NCBI RefSeq assembly: GCF_009928415.1 | Contig: NZ_JAABNN010000005.1 | Coordinates: 62,001-126,000, forward strand | Direction of reading: 5' to 3' | DNA length: 64,000 bases | From: Bacillus sp. USDA818B3_A | GTDB lineage: Bacteria > Bacillota > Bacilli > Bacillales > Cytobacillaceae | In this document: positions 25,069 to 33,323 of the stretch, one piece after another | Layout of the letters: every line of letters begins with the position of its first letter | Numbering within the stretch: position 1 is the first letter of the stretch | Translations under genes and position numbers: made by a program | The notes under the pieces: generated by a model | Told to the model about the DNA's origin: nothing | What the model saw: the letters and a program-made list of their open reading frames with translations, nothing else | Database searches by the model: none

Positions 25069-26558
25069 TGCAAGGAAATCTTACAGCTTTGTTAATCACA
25101 GGATTCATCGTTTTAAGCGTTGTCCTCATTGGATTTTTATCCGGAAGAGATAAAAAAAACAGAAGTTCAGTTGAAGAATGGTCTGTTGGCGGGAGAAGGT
25201 TTGGAACTCTACTTGTTTGGTTTTTAGTCGGAGCAGACCTTTACACGGCGTACACCTTTTTAGGTTTAACTAGTACGGCTTATACCGGCGGAAGTCTGGC
25301 TTTCTTTGCCATTCCTTATACGATTATCGCGTACTTTATCTCCTATTTTTTTCTTCCAAAACTATGGAAGTTTTCGAAAAACTATAAAATAACAACGCTT
25401 GCCGATTATGCTAAGGTTCGGTTTAATAGTAAATTTTTAGCCTTCTTAATCGCCGCGGTTGGTGTGTTAATGCTCATCCCATACATAGATTTACAATTAG
25501 CAGGCATCCAAGATACGTTGACTGTCGCAGGAACAGGTTATATCAATGTAAAAGTGGTTGTCATCGTCTCCTTCTTATTAGTGGCCCTATTCACATTTTT
25601 CAGCGGGATCAAGGGACCAACTTATACAGCGGTAATCAAAGACATTTTAGTTTGGGTAATTATGTTATTCCTTGTCGTTAATCTTCCAATCATTCACTTT
25701 GGAAGCTGGGGTTCGATGATTGATAAGGTAGCTAGTGATTCACCACAATTATTAACGATTCCTACCTCTGGTCCAAAAGGAATTCCATGGTTTTTGACTG
25801 CATCGCTAGTATCTGGGCTGGCCTTGTTTATGTGGGCCCATGCAGCAACAGGTGTGTTTACGGCAAAAAGTGCAGATGCACTTCGAAAAAATGCAATCTT
25901 CCTGCCATTATATAATATCGTTTTAATCTTGCTTATTTTCCTAGGCTTTGTTGCCTTTCACGTTCTACCGGAGGGCACGAACCCGCGTTTTGCTCTGTTA
26001 AATTTAATCCAGGTTTCTTATGGCGGCGTGGTTCAAGGTTTGGCCTATGCGACGATTGCCCTTGCCTCATTGATTCCTTGTTCTATCATGGCGATTGGCG
26101 CATCCAATTTGTTTGCGAATAACATCTACCGCGACTTAATTAATCCGAAGGTCCAGCCAGCAAAATTAACATTGATCACTCGTTGTATGGTGTTTGTGGT
26201 TATTGGACTTGCACTCGTGTTTGGAATGGTGTTCCCTTCTGCCCTCGTATCGTTACAATTACTAGGAGTATCAGGAATGGTACAGATTTTCCCAGCGATT
26301 GTGTTTAGCTTATTTTGGAAAAATCAAACCAAAGAAGCGACTATTGCAGGATTACTTGTTGGATTAGTGGTCACTTTCACCGTGTATGCTACTGGAACAT
26401 CTTTTGGTATCTATGAAGGATTCTGGGGATTAACAGCGAATGTGATTGTAACGGCAGCGTTAAATCCGTTGTTTGTTTCAAAAATCAAAAACAAATCGAA
26501 TCCTGTCCTTGATCAATTATTTGGGGTAAAACGGAGTGGCTTGAAGAAAGGCGCTTAA
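25068..26558 (+). CDS. yhjB: Sodium:solute symporter family permease (YhjB-like)
   Basis: A 496-residue SSS-family transporter with about 13 membrane segments. It begins with a TM, then the RDKKNRSSVEEWSVGGRRFGTL loop and the first sodium-site helix region FLVGADLYTAYTFLGLTS; the internal LASLIPCSIMAIGASNLFANNIYRD segment is typical of the family. The substrate is unknown; YhjB of B. subtilis is annotated only as a putative metabolite permease. It is cotranscribed with the DUF3311 gene, and a terminator follows. Possible control by the neighbouring TetR is inferred from the operators. Confidence 0.87.
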   Translation: MQGNLTALLITGFIVLSVVLIGFLSGRDKKNRSSVEEWSVGGRRFGTLLVWFLVGADLYTAYTFLGLTSTAYTGGSLAFFAIPYTIIAYFISYFFLPKLWKFSKNYKITTLADYAKVRFNSKFLAFLIAAVGVLMLIPYIDLQLAGIQDTLTVAGTGYINVKVVVIVSFLLVALFTFFSGIKGPTYTAVIKDILVWVIMLFLVVNLPIIHFGSWGSMIDKVASDSPQLLTIPTSGPKGIPWFLTASLVSGLALFMWAHAATGVFTAKSADALRKNAIFLPLYNIVLILLIFLGFVAFHVLPEGTNPRFALLNLIQVSYGGVVQGLAYATIALASLIPCSIMAIGASNLFANNIYRDLINPKVQPAKLTLITRCMVFVVIGLALVFGMVFPSALVSLQLLGVSGMVQIFPAIVFSLFWKNQTKEATIAGLLVGLVVTFTVYATGTSFGIYEGFWGLTANVIVTAALNPLFVSKIKNKSNPVLDQLFGVKRSGLKKGA

Positions 26559-26564
26559 ATTGGT

Positions 26565-26605
26565 AAAAGACCTATTCTTTCTTGATGAAAGGTAGGTCTT
26601 TTTTG
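26565..26605 (+). terminator. Intrinsic terminator after the symporter
   Basis: Stem AAAGACCTA (with extension) / TAGGTCTTT followed by TTTT. It starts six bases after the stop. The following 165 bases up to the convergent oxidase gene hold only a small hairpin (GTCCC...GGGAC) and nothing else that I can support. Confidence 0.85.
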
Positions 26606-26771
26606 TGGACAGTGGTCCCGGTTATAGGGACAGGAAAAACTTCCCCTATTGGACACTTCACCTTGAATATTAAAGGATCCTGTCTAATAGGCCCGTTCAA
26701 AGTATCTTTTAAATGTCCCCATGAAATCGCCATGAGGTCAGGAATCTTTCCATGTTGTCCCCATAACCCAG

Positions 26772-27890
26772 TTATTCACCAATGGCCCCTGCTACATCAT
26801 ACAGCCCAAAATCTATCTCCGTTTCCCTTCCTAAAACACGCTTAGCTAATTCCGCCCCAATGTATGGCCCGCTTGTGAGCCCCGAAGCACCAAGTCCGTT
26901 GGCCACATAAATGCCCTCATATCCAGGTAATTCTCCTACGACCGGCAAAAAGCCCGGAGTGAAAGGACGAAACCCTACCCGTGTCTCAAGATAAGTCCCA
27001 GCTGAAAGCCCCGGCGCCACTTCCAAAGCTTTATTCAAAATCTCCTGTATTCCGCCTGCTGTTGGTCGATGATCAAAGCCGGCCTCATTTTCATGAGTAG
27101 AGCCTACGACTACCCGCCCATGATCAAAAGTAAGGATATACTGATTTGTCACAGGCATCACGACGGGCCATGAACCTGAATCCATTTGTGGTAATTCAAG
27201 ATGAATGATTTGTGCCTTTTGCGGTTTAACTAAAAAGTCAACCCCTAACGGCTCTAACAACGCTTTAGACCAAGCCCCTCCAGTATCAATTACCTGGTCA
27301 GCAGGCAAATCCCTTCCCTCTAAATGAACACCAGCTACCCGATTTCCCTCACAAATAATAGAAGCCTCCCCTTTCAGAAACGTCGCTCCATTTTTTTGTG
27401 CAGCGCTTAATAAGGCATCACGTATGGCTCTGCCATCCACACGTGCCCCGCCGCTTACAAAAACCGAGCCGTATTCCTCTGCAAGTGGTGGAAATAGCCG
27501 CTTTGTTTCAGAAGGACTCAAGATGGTTATTTCACCAATTTCGGGGGCATCCTCCCTGCGTTTTCTTGCACGCTCGGCCATCTTTTCCAGCTTTTCAGGA
27601 TCAGTATGAAGGCTAATGGCTCCGACACGCTTATACCCTGTATGGGTTTCTCCATCCGCTTCCAATTGAGCAACCAGCTCAGGATAGTAGCGCGCTCCCC
27701 CTTTAGCCAGTTGATACCAAGCTTTATTTCTTCGTTGTGAAAGCCAGGGACAGACGATACCTGCTGCGGCATCAGTGGCTTGTCCGTAATCGTGACGATC
27801 AATCAAAGTAACTTCTGCACCGAATTTGGCGAGATGATAAGCGGTTGATGCCCCTAGAATTCCTGCACCAATGACAATTATTTTTTGCAT
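26772..27890 (-). CDS. FAD-dependent D-amino acid / glycine oxidase-like protein (DAO family)
   Basis: A 372-residue flavoprotein. The N-terminal Rossmann motif IVIGAGILGASTAYHLA is followed by the FAD ribose Asp (TLIDRHDYG), AAAGIVCPW, and the C-terminal DAO motifs GFRPFTPGFLPVVGELPG and VANGLGASGLTSGP that hold FAD and substrate. It resembles ThiO glycine oxidase and DadA-type dehydrogenases. Without thi or dal neighbours, the substrate (glycine, sarcosine or a D-amino acid) remains open. AAAAGGTGTCTT precedes the ATG. Transcribed alone, probably cytoplasmic or membrane-associated. Confidence 0.85.
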   Translation of the reverse strand: MQKIIVIGAGILGASTAYHLAKFGAEVTLIDRHDYGQATDAAAGIVCPWLSQRRNKAWYQLAKGGARYYPELVAQLEADGETHTGYKRVGAISLHTDPEKLEKMAERARKRREDAPEIGEITILSPSETKRLFPPLAEEYGSVFVSGGARVDGRAIRDALLSAAQKNGATFLKGEASIICEGNRVAGVHLEGRDLPADQVIDTGGAWSKALLEPLGVDFLVKPQKAQIIHLELPQMDSGSWPVVMPVTNQYILTFDHGRVVVGSTHENEAGFDHRPTAGGIQEILNKALEVAPGLSAGTYLETRVGFRPFTPGFLPVVGELPGYEGIYVANGLGASGLTSGPYIGAELAKRVLGRETEIDFGLYDVAGAIGE

Positions 27891-27993
27891 AAGACACCTT
27901 TTCTCTGTACATTTATTGTATTTACTATTTTAGCAAAGGTGAATAACGGAAAAAAGGAGATTGCCTGGATCATTGTCCACTAAACCCACTTAT

Positions 27994-28034
27994 TGATAAA
28001 AAAAATACACCATAGACATGATGTAATTTTGAGA
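27994..28034 (-). terminator. Intrinsic terminator of the EAL gene
   Basis: Minus strand: ATTACATCAT, loop, ATGGTGTATT and eight Ts; one mismatch and one G-U pair in the stem. Its right arm and T run (ATGGTGTATTTTTT) match those of the terminator at 29347. Confidence 0.7.
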
Positions 28035-28081
28035 ACCATTTTGAAATCACATAAAGAAGTGGAGCATGTGTCCAATAGAAT

Positions 28082-29215
28082 TTATTCAATTCTAATAATA
28101 TCTTCTATGGCGCTCTGTTCTACATTTTCAAAAGAAACGGTTAATTTTTTGTGCAAATAGGAAACAATTCCTTTTTCTGAAGAGTGAATCATTAGGACTC
28201 GTCCTTTTTTATGTATTTCTATGAAGGCTGTTCCTCTAAGACCATAGATGCGATTTCCATAAATCGATAGAGTGTTTTCGTCCATAAGGTTCTTTACGAT
28301 ATTTTGCACCTTATCCAAATGCATATAAGTTTTTACAAGTAAAGTACCCCCATCATGGTTAACAGCAAGTTGCATGGTGGCCATTTCTTCTGGCTTTCCA
28401 TCCCTATGGATTGTTTGTTCAACGGTCCTATAGGCATTGACCAATTCATGCGCAGGCAGTGGCCTGCTGAACAAATAACCTTGTCCCCTATCACAATGCT
28501 GCTGTTGCAGAAAAATTAATTGTTCTTTCGTTTCGACCCCTTCTGCAATGACACCCATTCCCAATTCGTGAGCCATTGCAATAATAGCTTTGATGATTGT
28601 GGAATCTTTAGTATACAAGGTGCAATTCCGAACAAAACTTTTATCGATCTTCACAACATCAATCGGAAATTCCTTCAAGTAATAGAGAGAACTATACCCT
28701 GTGCCGAAATCGTCCAAACTGATTCTGACACCGATTCCCTTTAAATCCTTGATAATAGGAAGAACTTTTTGGACATCTACCATCATACTTTCTGTAATCT
28801 CAAGTTCGAGATATTCGGGAGAAAGACCCGTGCTATTCAAAATATCTTGGATTTTTTCTACTAAATTGGGTTGGTATAATTGTTGTGCGGATAGATTAAC
28901 GGCCATGATCCAAGAAGGGAGCCCCTCCTCTTGCCACTTTTTATTTTGTATGCAAGCGGTATATAAAACCCAGTCTCCTATTTCGAGGATTCTGCCTGTT
29001 TTTTCAGCTGTCGGAATGAAGTCCATAGGAAAGATCATCCCTTTTTCGGGGTGACGCCAACGGATTAACGCCTCTACCCCCGAAAATTTACCCGTATGTA
29101 AATCCAACTTTGGTTGATAATGCAGCTCAAATTCGTTTTCTTTTATCGCTCTGGACAGGTTTGTTTCCAATTCGAATTCTTCATTGTACAATTTGTTCAA
29201 ATCCCTCATCCTCAA
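28082..29215 (-). CDS. EAL-domain cyclic-di-GMP phosphodiesterase
   Basis: A 377-residue protein. Residues about 18-260 form a complete EAL domain: GVEALIRW with the metal-binding Glu, VNLSAQQL, LEITES, DDFGTGYSSL, VVKIDKSF, IAEGVET and GQGYLFSRPL are all present, so it should hydrolyse c-di-GMP. No GGDEF, PAS or membrane part precedes it; an in-frame stop lies about ten codons upstream, so the N terminus is short. The C-terminal 110 residues (TMQLAVNHDGGTLL... IEDIIRIE) form a second domain I do not recognise, probably sensory. The start is uncertain (TTG or ATG within MRMRDL). It would favour motility over biofilm. Confidence 0.88.
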   Translation of the reverse strand: MRMRDLNKLYNEEFELETNLSRAIKENEFELHYQPKLDLHTGKFSGVEALIRWRHPEKGMIFPMDFIPTAEKTGRILEIGDWVLYTACIQNKKWQEEGLPSWIMAVNLSAQQLYQPNLVEKIQDILNSTGLSPEYLELEITESMMVDVQKVLPIIKDLKGIGVRISLDDFGTGYSSLYYLKEFPIDVVKIDKSFVRNCTLYTKDSTIIKAIIAMAHELGMGVIAEGVETKEQLIFLQQQHCDRGQGYLFSRPLPAHELVNAYRTVEQTIHRDGKPEEMATMQLAVNHDGGTLLVKTYMHLDKVQNIVKNLMDENTLSIYGNRIYGLRGTAFIEIHKKGRVLMIHSSEKGIVSYLHKKLTVSFENVEQSAIEDIIRIE

Positions 29216-29346
29216 CCATTTATTTTATAGGAAAGATAGTTAGGTATGACTTCTTCATGATACATATAATTCCCTTTATATAACATTTTACAAATTTTTG
29301 GTAGTTTGATCATTTTGAAAATTAACATAGCACGGGCATTTTTGAT

Positions 29347-29393
29347 AAAAAAATACACCATAGGAGGTGAAATCCGCCTATGGTGTATTTATA
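29347..29393 (-). terminator. Strong intrinsic terminator of the radical SAM gene
   Basis: A 14-bp class stem AAATACACCATAGG / CCTATGGTGTATTT followed by TTTTTTA on the minus strand, about 40 bases past the stop at 29433. Confidence 0.9.
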
Positions 29394-29432
29394 TTAAGGT
29401 TATAGTTAATTAGAAGTGTATTTCGTCAATTT

Positions 29433-30266
29433 TCATTTTGGAAATGCCTCATTTTTTGAGATTCGTATCATGTCGCTAGGAAAATATTTCTGAAAATGCC
29501 TTGCCGTCATTTGATGCAAATCCATTCGATACCACTTCGCTAGTTCATGCTTCTGGAATAACGCGGGCATTCCCAATCTCTCAGAACGCTTTCCCCTTGC
29601 TCCATCCCCAATGCTTAGTGTATCAATCCAGATATGGTCCACAATCCCTTCCAGCAATCGCGGAAAATCAGGAGTAAAAGGTAAAACAGGAGAAAGAGAA
29701 GCCTGGGTAGATATTCCCGCATCATGTATTTCTTTTAAAGCTTTTACCCTTAGTTTAATTCCAGGAGCAGTGGGAGCAAATATTTGCTTGATATCTTCCC
29801 TGTCGGTTTCAATCGTCATGGATACAAGAAGATCACTTTTTTCTTTTAATTGCACTAACAAATCAAGATCCCTCGTAATAAGTGGTCCTCTTGTTTGGAT
29901 TTGAAGAAAATCGGGAGGATTCTCAATCATTTCTTCTAATATCCCCCGTGTAATGTTCGCTTTTCGCTCGATGGGTTGGTAGGGATCTGTTGCCGAAGAC
30001 ATAAATATATTTACAGGCTTATTTTTTTCTCGAAGTTTCGTGATTTCTTTTCGATAGTTTTCTGCTGCATTTGTCTTTATGTCCAACCATTTTCCCCAAG
30101 GAATATCTTTAAACTTTTGGATGGGCATTTCTCTCACATAGCAATAGGAGCAGGAAAACGAGCAGCCACTGTACGGATTTAATGAATGTGTGAACCCAAC
30201 ATCCAAATATCCCTTTGCTTCAGTAAGAATCTTCTTGCTAATAATATCTTTCATTTCAATCCCCAT
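29433..30266 (-). CDS. Radical SAM protein, SplB-like (COG1533 type)
   Basis: About 277 residues from the ATG at 30266, which has GGAG eight bases upstream; a GTG at 30275 is an alternative. The radical SAM cluster motif is CSFSCSYC (CxxxCxxC) near residue 35 after LNPYSGC. Later motifs SSATDPYQPIE, IQTRGP and VSMTIETD match the SplB-related group found widely in bacteria. True spore photoproduct lyase has a further conserved Cys and is longer, so this is probably not SplB itself. It lies just downstream of the queuosine genes but has its own ribosome binding site; any functional link is unproven. Confidence 0.8.
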   Translation of the reverse strand: MGIEMKDIISKKILTEAKGYLDVGFTHSLNPYSGCSFSCSYCYVREMPIQKFKDIPWGKWLDIKTNAAENYRKEITKLREKNKPVNIFMSSATDPYQPIERKANITRGILEEMIENPPDFLQIQTRGPLITRDLDLLVQLKEKSDLLVSMTIETDREDIKQIFAPTAPGIKLRVKALKEIHDAGISTQASLSPVLPFTPDFPRLLEGIVDHIWIDTLSIGDGARGKRSERLGMPALFQKHELAKWYRMDLHQMTARHFQKYFPSDMIRISKNEAFPK

Positions 30267-30310
30267 AAATGTCACTCCTCTCTTTGAAGTGAATTAATTT
30301 GGGAAGAGCT

Positions 30311-31027
30311 TTATACTCCTCTTTTGTTTCCCCAAAGGAAGGTATGCAATTGCGGCAGGACCTTAACGTCATTAAGTTCTGGGTCCGCCATTACTTTATC
30401 AATAAGGCGTTCATATTGATTAAGTAGATGTAATAACAACTGTTGGTTATCAGCGGTTGTTAAGTCATTATTTCCAACTTGTACGAAAAAAGGAACATCT
30501 GGATAGCGGCGGTGAATCTTTCTTGCATACTCGTAATCTTCTTCATCAAATACTACTACTTTTAAGCTGACATTATTGTCTTTCACATTATCAAGAATCA
30601 TGTCCAAAATGCTGAAGTCCGTTACCATTTTAGAGCTTGGCGGTTTCGGTGAGATTGTTAATTCATCGATTCTTTTAAACCAATCCTGCCACTTGCTTCC
30701 TTGCGTTTCCAAACCGATTTTTATCTGATTGTCCTTTAAAATATCGATTAGGGCATCTAAATTTTTTAATAGCGCAGGGTTACCGCCAGATATGGTGACG
30801 AACGAGAAGTTGTCCCCGCCAATTTGTTTCAATTCAGCCCAAACTTCTTCTGCTTCCATCATGCGGATGTCATTTTTGCCTGTACCATCCCATGTAAAGG
30901 CAGAGTCACACCAGCTGCAGGAATAATCGCAACCGGCAGTTCTCACAAACATCGTTTTTTGGCCAATGACCATTCCTTCACCTTGAATGGTCGGACCGAA
31001 TACTTCCATTACGGGAATCTTACTCAT
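30311..31027 (-). CDS. queE: 7-carboxy-7-deazaguanine synthase
   Basis: A radical SAM enzyme that converts 6-carboxytetrahydropterin to 7-carboxy-7-deazaguanine in queuosine/preQ1 synthesis. About 238 residues from the ATG at 31027 (MSKIPVMEVFGPTIQGEG), with GGAGTGG upstream; the longer frame to 31102 overlaps queD and lacks a site. CDYSCSWC carries the [4Fe-4S] cluster; TISGGNPAL and LETQGS are SAM and substrate motifs. It overlaps the end of queD by eight bases, so the three que genes form one translationally linked operon behind the preQ1 riboswitch. Confidence 0.93.
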   Translation of the reverse strand: MSKIPVMEVFGPTIQGEGMVIGQKTMFVRTAGCDYSCSWCDSAFTWDGTGKNDIRMMEAEEVWAELKQIGGDNFSFVTISGGNPALLKNLDALIDILKDNQIKIGLETQGSKWQDWFKRIDELTISPKPPSSKMVTDFSILDMILDNVKDNNVSLKVVVFDEEDYEYARKIHRRYPDVPFFVQVGNNDLTTADNQQLLLHLLNQYERLIDKVMADPELNDVKVLPQLHTFLWGNKRGV

Positions 31028-31502
31028 TTTCCATCCACTCCCGTCTTGCTTCCGCATAGCTTGTAGGTGTCTCGAATAAACGGACAAACTCCACCCTTGC
31101 ACCGGCGTATTTTTCTTGTCTGTCTTGTTGCTTTAGGGCTTCTGCCATTTTCTCGTAAATCCAAACCACCATGTTTTCAGCCGTCGTATTCATCAGCGGC
31201 AGGGTTTCATTAAGGTAACGGTGATCAAGGAAGATTTCAATTTCCTTTTTCCAAATTTCTTTAATGTCGCCAAAGTCCATCATCAGGCCGCGTTCATCGA
31301 CAAAACCGCTGATCCCAAAGATCACCTTATAGGTATGACCATGTAAGTTTTTGCATTTTCCTTCATAACAGTGCAGATGGTGTGCCGCATCAAAGGTGAA
31401 TTCCTTGCTGACAAGTACTCGTTTGTGATGGTATTTTAATTGATTTGGCTGTATATCTTCATTTATTTTTTGTAGTTTATCGACAATACGGAAACCGTAC
31501 AT
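31020..31502 (-). CDS. queD: 6-carboxy-5,6,7,8-tetrahydropterin synthase
   Basis: A 160-residue member of the PTPS family. Zinc-binding histidines are in FDAAHHLHCYEGKCKNLHGHTY, with the catalytic Cys in the same segment. DFGDIKEIW and the DHRYLNE loop follow, and the C terminus has RLFETPTSYAE with the substrate-binding Glu. It makes CPH4 from dihydroneopterin triphosphate. Its start overlaps the queC stop by one base and its end overlaps queE. The N-terminal extension of about 28 residues before VLVSKEFTFDAAHH is longer than in many relatives. Confidence 0.93.
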   Translation of the reverse strand: MYGFRIVDKLQKINEDIQPNQLKYHHKRVLVSKEFTFDAAHHLHCYEGKCKNLHGHTYKVIFGISGFVDERGLMMDFGDIKEIWKKEIEIFLDHRYLNETLPLMNTTAENMVVWIYEKMAEALKQQDRQEKYAGARVEFVRLFETPTSYAEARREWMENE

Positions 31503-32167
31503 TATTTATGCGCCTCTCTTGTTGATAAATATTTCTCTAGGCCTTTTTTTCGTAATAGACAGGAAGGGCATTCCCCGCAGCCGTCGGCAATGATTCCGTT
31601 GTAACAGGTTAATGTTTTTTCTCTAACGAAATCCAAGGCATCAAGATCATCGGCCATCTGCCAGGTTTCAGCCTTATCAAGCCACATTAATGGGGTATGG
31701 ATCACAAATTCCTTATCCATCGACAGGTTTAAGGTTACGTTTAATGATTTTATAAAAATATCACGGCAATCAGGGTAACCACTGAAGTCTGTTTCACAAA
31801 CACCGGTTACAATGTGTTTGGCGCCAACTTGACTTGCCAGCACTCCGGCAAATGAGATAAATAATAGATTCCGTCCAGGAACAAAGGTCGATGGCAGCTC
31901 GCCGTCCTCGCCCTCTTTTACCTCAATGTCATTGCGGGTTAATGCGTTTGGAGCTAGTTGGTTTAATAAAGACATATCTAAAATATGGTGCCTGACACCA
32001 AGTTCGTTCGCTATATTTTTGGCACACTCAATTTCTAAGGAATGCCTTTGGTTATAATCAAAAGTAACGACTTCTACTTCTTTGAATTGCTTTAATGCCC
32101 AAAATAAACAAGTGGTGCTGTCTTGGCCGCCACTGAATACAACTACTGCTTTTTCATCCTTTAACAT
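31502..32167 (-). CDS. queC: 7-cyano-7-deazaguanine (preQ0) synthase
   Basis: About 221 residues from the ATG at 32167 ([18 protein letters not shown]); the frame continues upstream to 32227, but that part is the riboswitch terminator, so it is leader RNA. SGGQDST is the ATP-pyrophosphatase loop, and the C-terminal CGECPSC with a preceding Cys forms the zinc site. The enzyme turns 7-carboxy-7-deazaguanine plus ammonia into preQ0. It is first in the queC-queD-queE operon. AAAGGAG lies 11 bases before the ATG. Confidence 0.94.
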   Translation of the reverse strand: MLKDEKAVVVFSGGQDSTTCLFWALKQFKEVEVVTFDYNQRHSLEIECAKNIANELGVRHHILDMSLLNQLAPNALTRNDIEVKEGEDGELPSTFVPGRNLLFISFAGVLASQVGAKHIVTGVCETDFSGYPDCRDIFIKSLNVTLNLSMDKEFVIHTPLMWLDKAETWQMADDLDALDFVREKTLTCYNGIIADGCGECPSCLLRKKGLEKYLSTREAHK

Positions 32168-32191
32168 GCTAAGGAATTCTCCTTTCAAATA

Positions 32192-32264
32192 GAAAAAACA
32201 GCACCCCAAGAAGAAGTGCTGCTTCATCTTAGTTTTTTTAACGAGGGGGACTAGAACCTCTTTC
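32192..32264 (-). promoter_or_regulatory. preQ1-I riboswitch with transcription terminator, upstream of queCDE
   Basis: On the minus strand the leader reads AAGAGGTTCTAGTCCCCCTC, then GTTAAAAAAACTAAG. This matches the preQ1 class I aptamer: a short P1 stem (GAGG/CCTC), the C-rich loop and the A-rich tail that forms the H-type pseudoknot (aptamer about 32228-32264). It is followed by an intrinsic terminator, stem CAGCAC / GTGCTG with TTTTTT (32192-32224). Ligand binding should favour termination and shut off queuosine precursor synthesis. The position directly before queC is the same as in B. subtilis. Confidence 0.93.
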
Positions 32265-32313
32265 TTAAAATTGCAATACTAGAATAATAACATAAGTTAT
32301 AAAAAAAGGGTAC

Positions 32314-33252
32314 CTATTCAAACTGTTTTTTTAGTTCATCAACATCTATAGTAGCAGTTAGAGCGCCGATCTTTGTTGTAGCGGCAGCACCTACTTGATT
32401 AGCAAACTGAAGGTATTTTGTCAGTTCGGAGAGATTGGCCGGTTTCCCATAATCATGGAAGCAAAAAATGAGAGCGGACATAAACGCGTCACCTGCACCC
32501 GTAGTGTCCACAGCATTTACTTCCGGAGCGGGTACGAAAATCTTTTTTCCATCCATGACAGCGAAAGCACCTTTCCCTCCCATCGTGACAAACAGAAAAG
32601 GAATTTTCCAAGATGATACAAGTTCCAAAGCACTTTCAAGTGTATGGGTTTGTGTCAAAAAATATAGTTCGTCCTCCGCAATTTTAACTAAATCAGCTTT
32701 TTTAATAAAAGAAGTGATTGTTTCCCTGCATTGTTCCTCGCTTGTCCAGCGCTTTAACCGAATGTTTGAATCGAATGCAATAAAATTCCCTGCATCTCGG
32801 GCGTATTGTATGGATGTTTCTGATGCGGCTTTGGCTTTGTCATGAAAAAGGGTGCCTGAACCGAAATAAAAAGCCTTCGTTTGTTCGAACACTTCTTTCC
32901 TTAATTCATTCACTGTTAATACTTCGTCTGGAGTTTCGTTTAGGTAAGAATGAAAAAACCGCTCACCATCTTCATTAAGATATACATATACTCCGCAAAT
33001 CTTCTTACTCGCAGAATGAACTGAGAACTCCGTATGGATTCCTTCCATTATAAGTTCTTGTTCAACAAAATGGCTGATGTCGTCATGGCCTAGTTTACAT
33101 AAATAATAAGTTGGGAGGCCGAGCCTGCTTGTTCCTGCTGCGACATTAACAGTTGCACCGCCCATGAATGGCTGAAATGTTGTATTTGAAGCATCGACTG
33201 AAACATAGTCGACAAACGCTTCACCAAGTGAAATAACCCCTAACTTCTCCAA
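32314..33252 (-). CDS. PfkB-family sugar kinase (fructokinase-like)
   Basis: A 312-residue ribokinase-fold kinase. The N-terminal ISLGEAFVDYV strand, the substrate-binding GGATVNVAAGTSRLG, and the C-terminal anion hole DTTGAGDAFMSALIF with the catalytic Asp are all intact. Such kinases phosphorylate fructose, 2-keto-3-deoxygluconate or similar sugars. TTG start with AGGGGGG eight bases upstream. It follows a LacI-type regulator by about 70 bases, so the pair is probably an operon with the repressor first. There is no transporter or hydrolase alongside, which is unusual for a sucrose or fructoside locus. Substrate inferred only. Confidence 0.85.
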   Translation of the reverse strand: MEKLGVISLGEAFVDYVSVDASNTTFQPFMGGATVNVAAGTSRLGLPTYYLCKLGHDDISHFVEQELIMEGIHTEFSVHSASKKICGVYVYLNEDGERFFHSYLNETPDEVLTVNELRKEVFEQTKAFYFGSGTLFHDKAKAASETSIQYARDAGNFIAFDSNIRLKRWTSEEQCRETITSFIKKADLVKIAEDELYFLTQTHTLESALELVSSWKIPFLFVTMGGKGAFAVMDGKKIFVPAPEVNAVDTTGAGDAFMSALIFCFHDYGKPANLSELTKYLQFANQVGAAATTKIGALTATIDVDELKKQFE

Positions 33253-33323
33253 TAGTAGAAGCCCCCCCTAGCAATGATAGTAATCGTGGTGAATAAATTG
33301 GTTTTTATGTAAAAAGAACTTTT

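Noticed and set aside
26606..26771. A frame on the plus strand between the symporter and the oxidase
   Set aside because: It starts inside the terminator hairpin and runs antisense into the oxidase gene; no protein-like features.
31027..31102. Upstream extension of queE (MQGWSLSVYS...)
   Set aside because: It overlaps queD, has no ribosome binding site, and relatives start at the MSKIPVMEVFGP position.
31987..31999. A reverse copy of the GGTGNCAGGCACC-like word inside queC
   Set aside because: It codes for a conserved VRHHILDM stretch, so it is coincidence of codons rather than an inserted repeat.
32168..32227. Twenty extra N-terminal residues of queC ([12 protein letters not shown]...)
   Set aside because: They are encoded by the terminator and tail of the preQ1 riboswitch.
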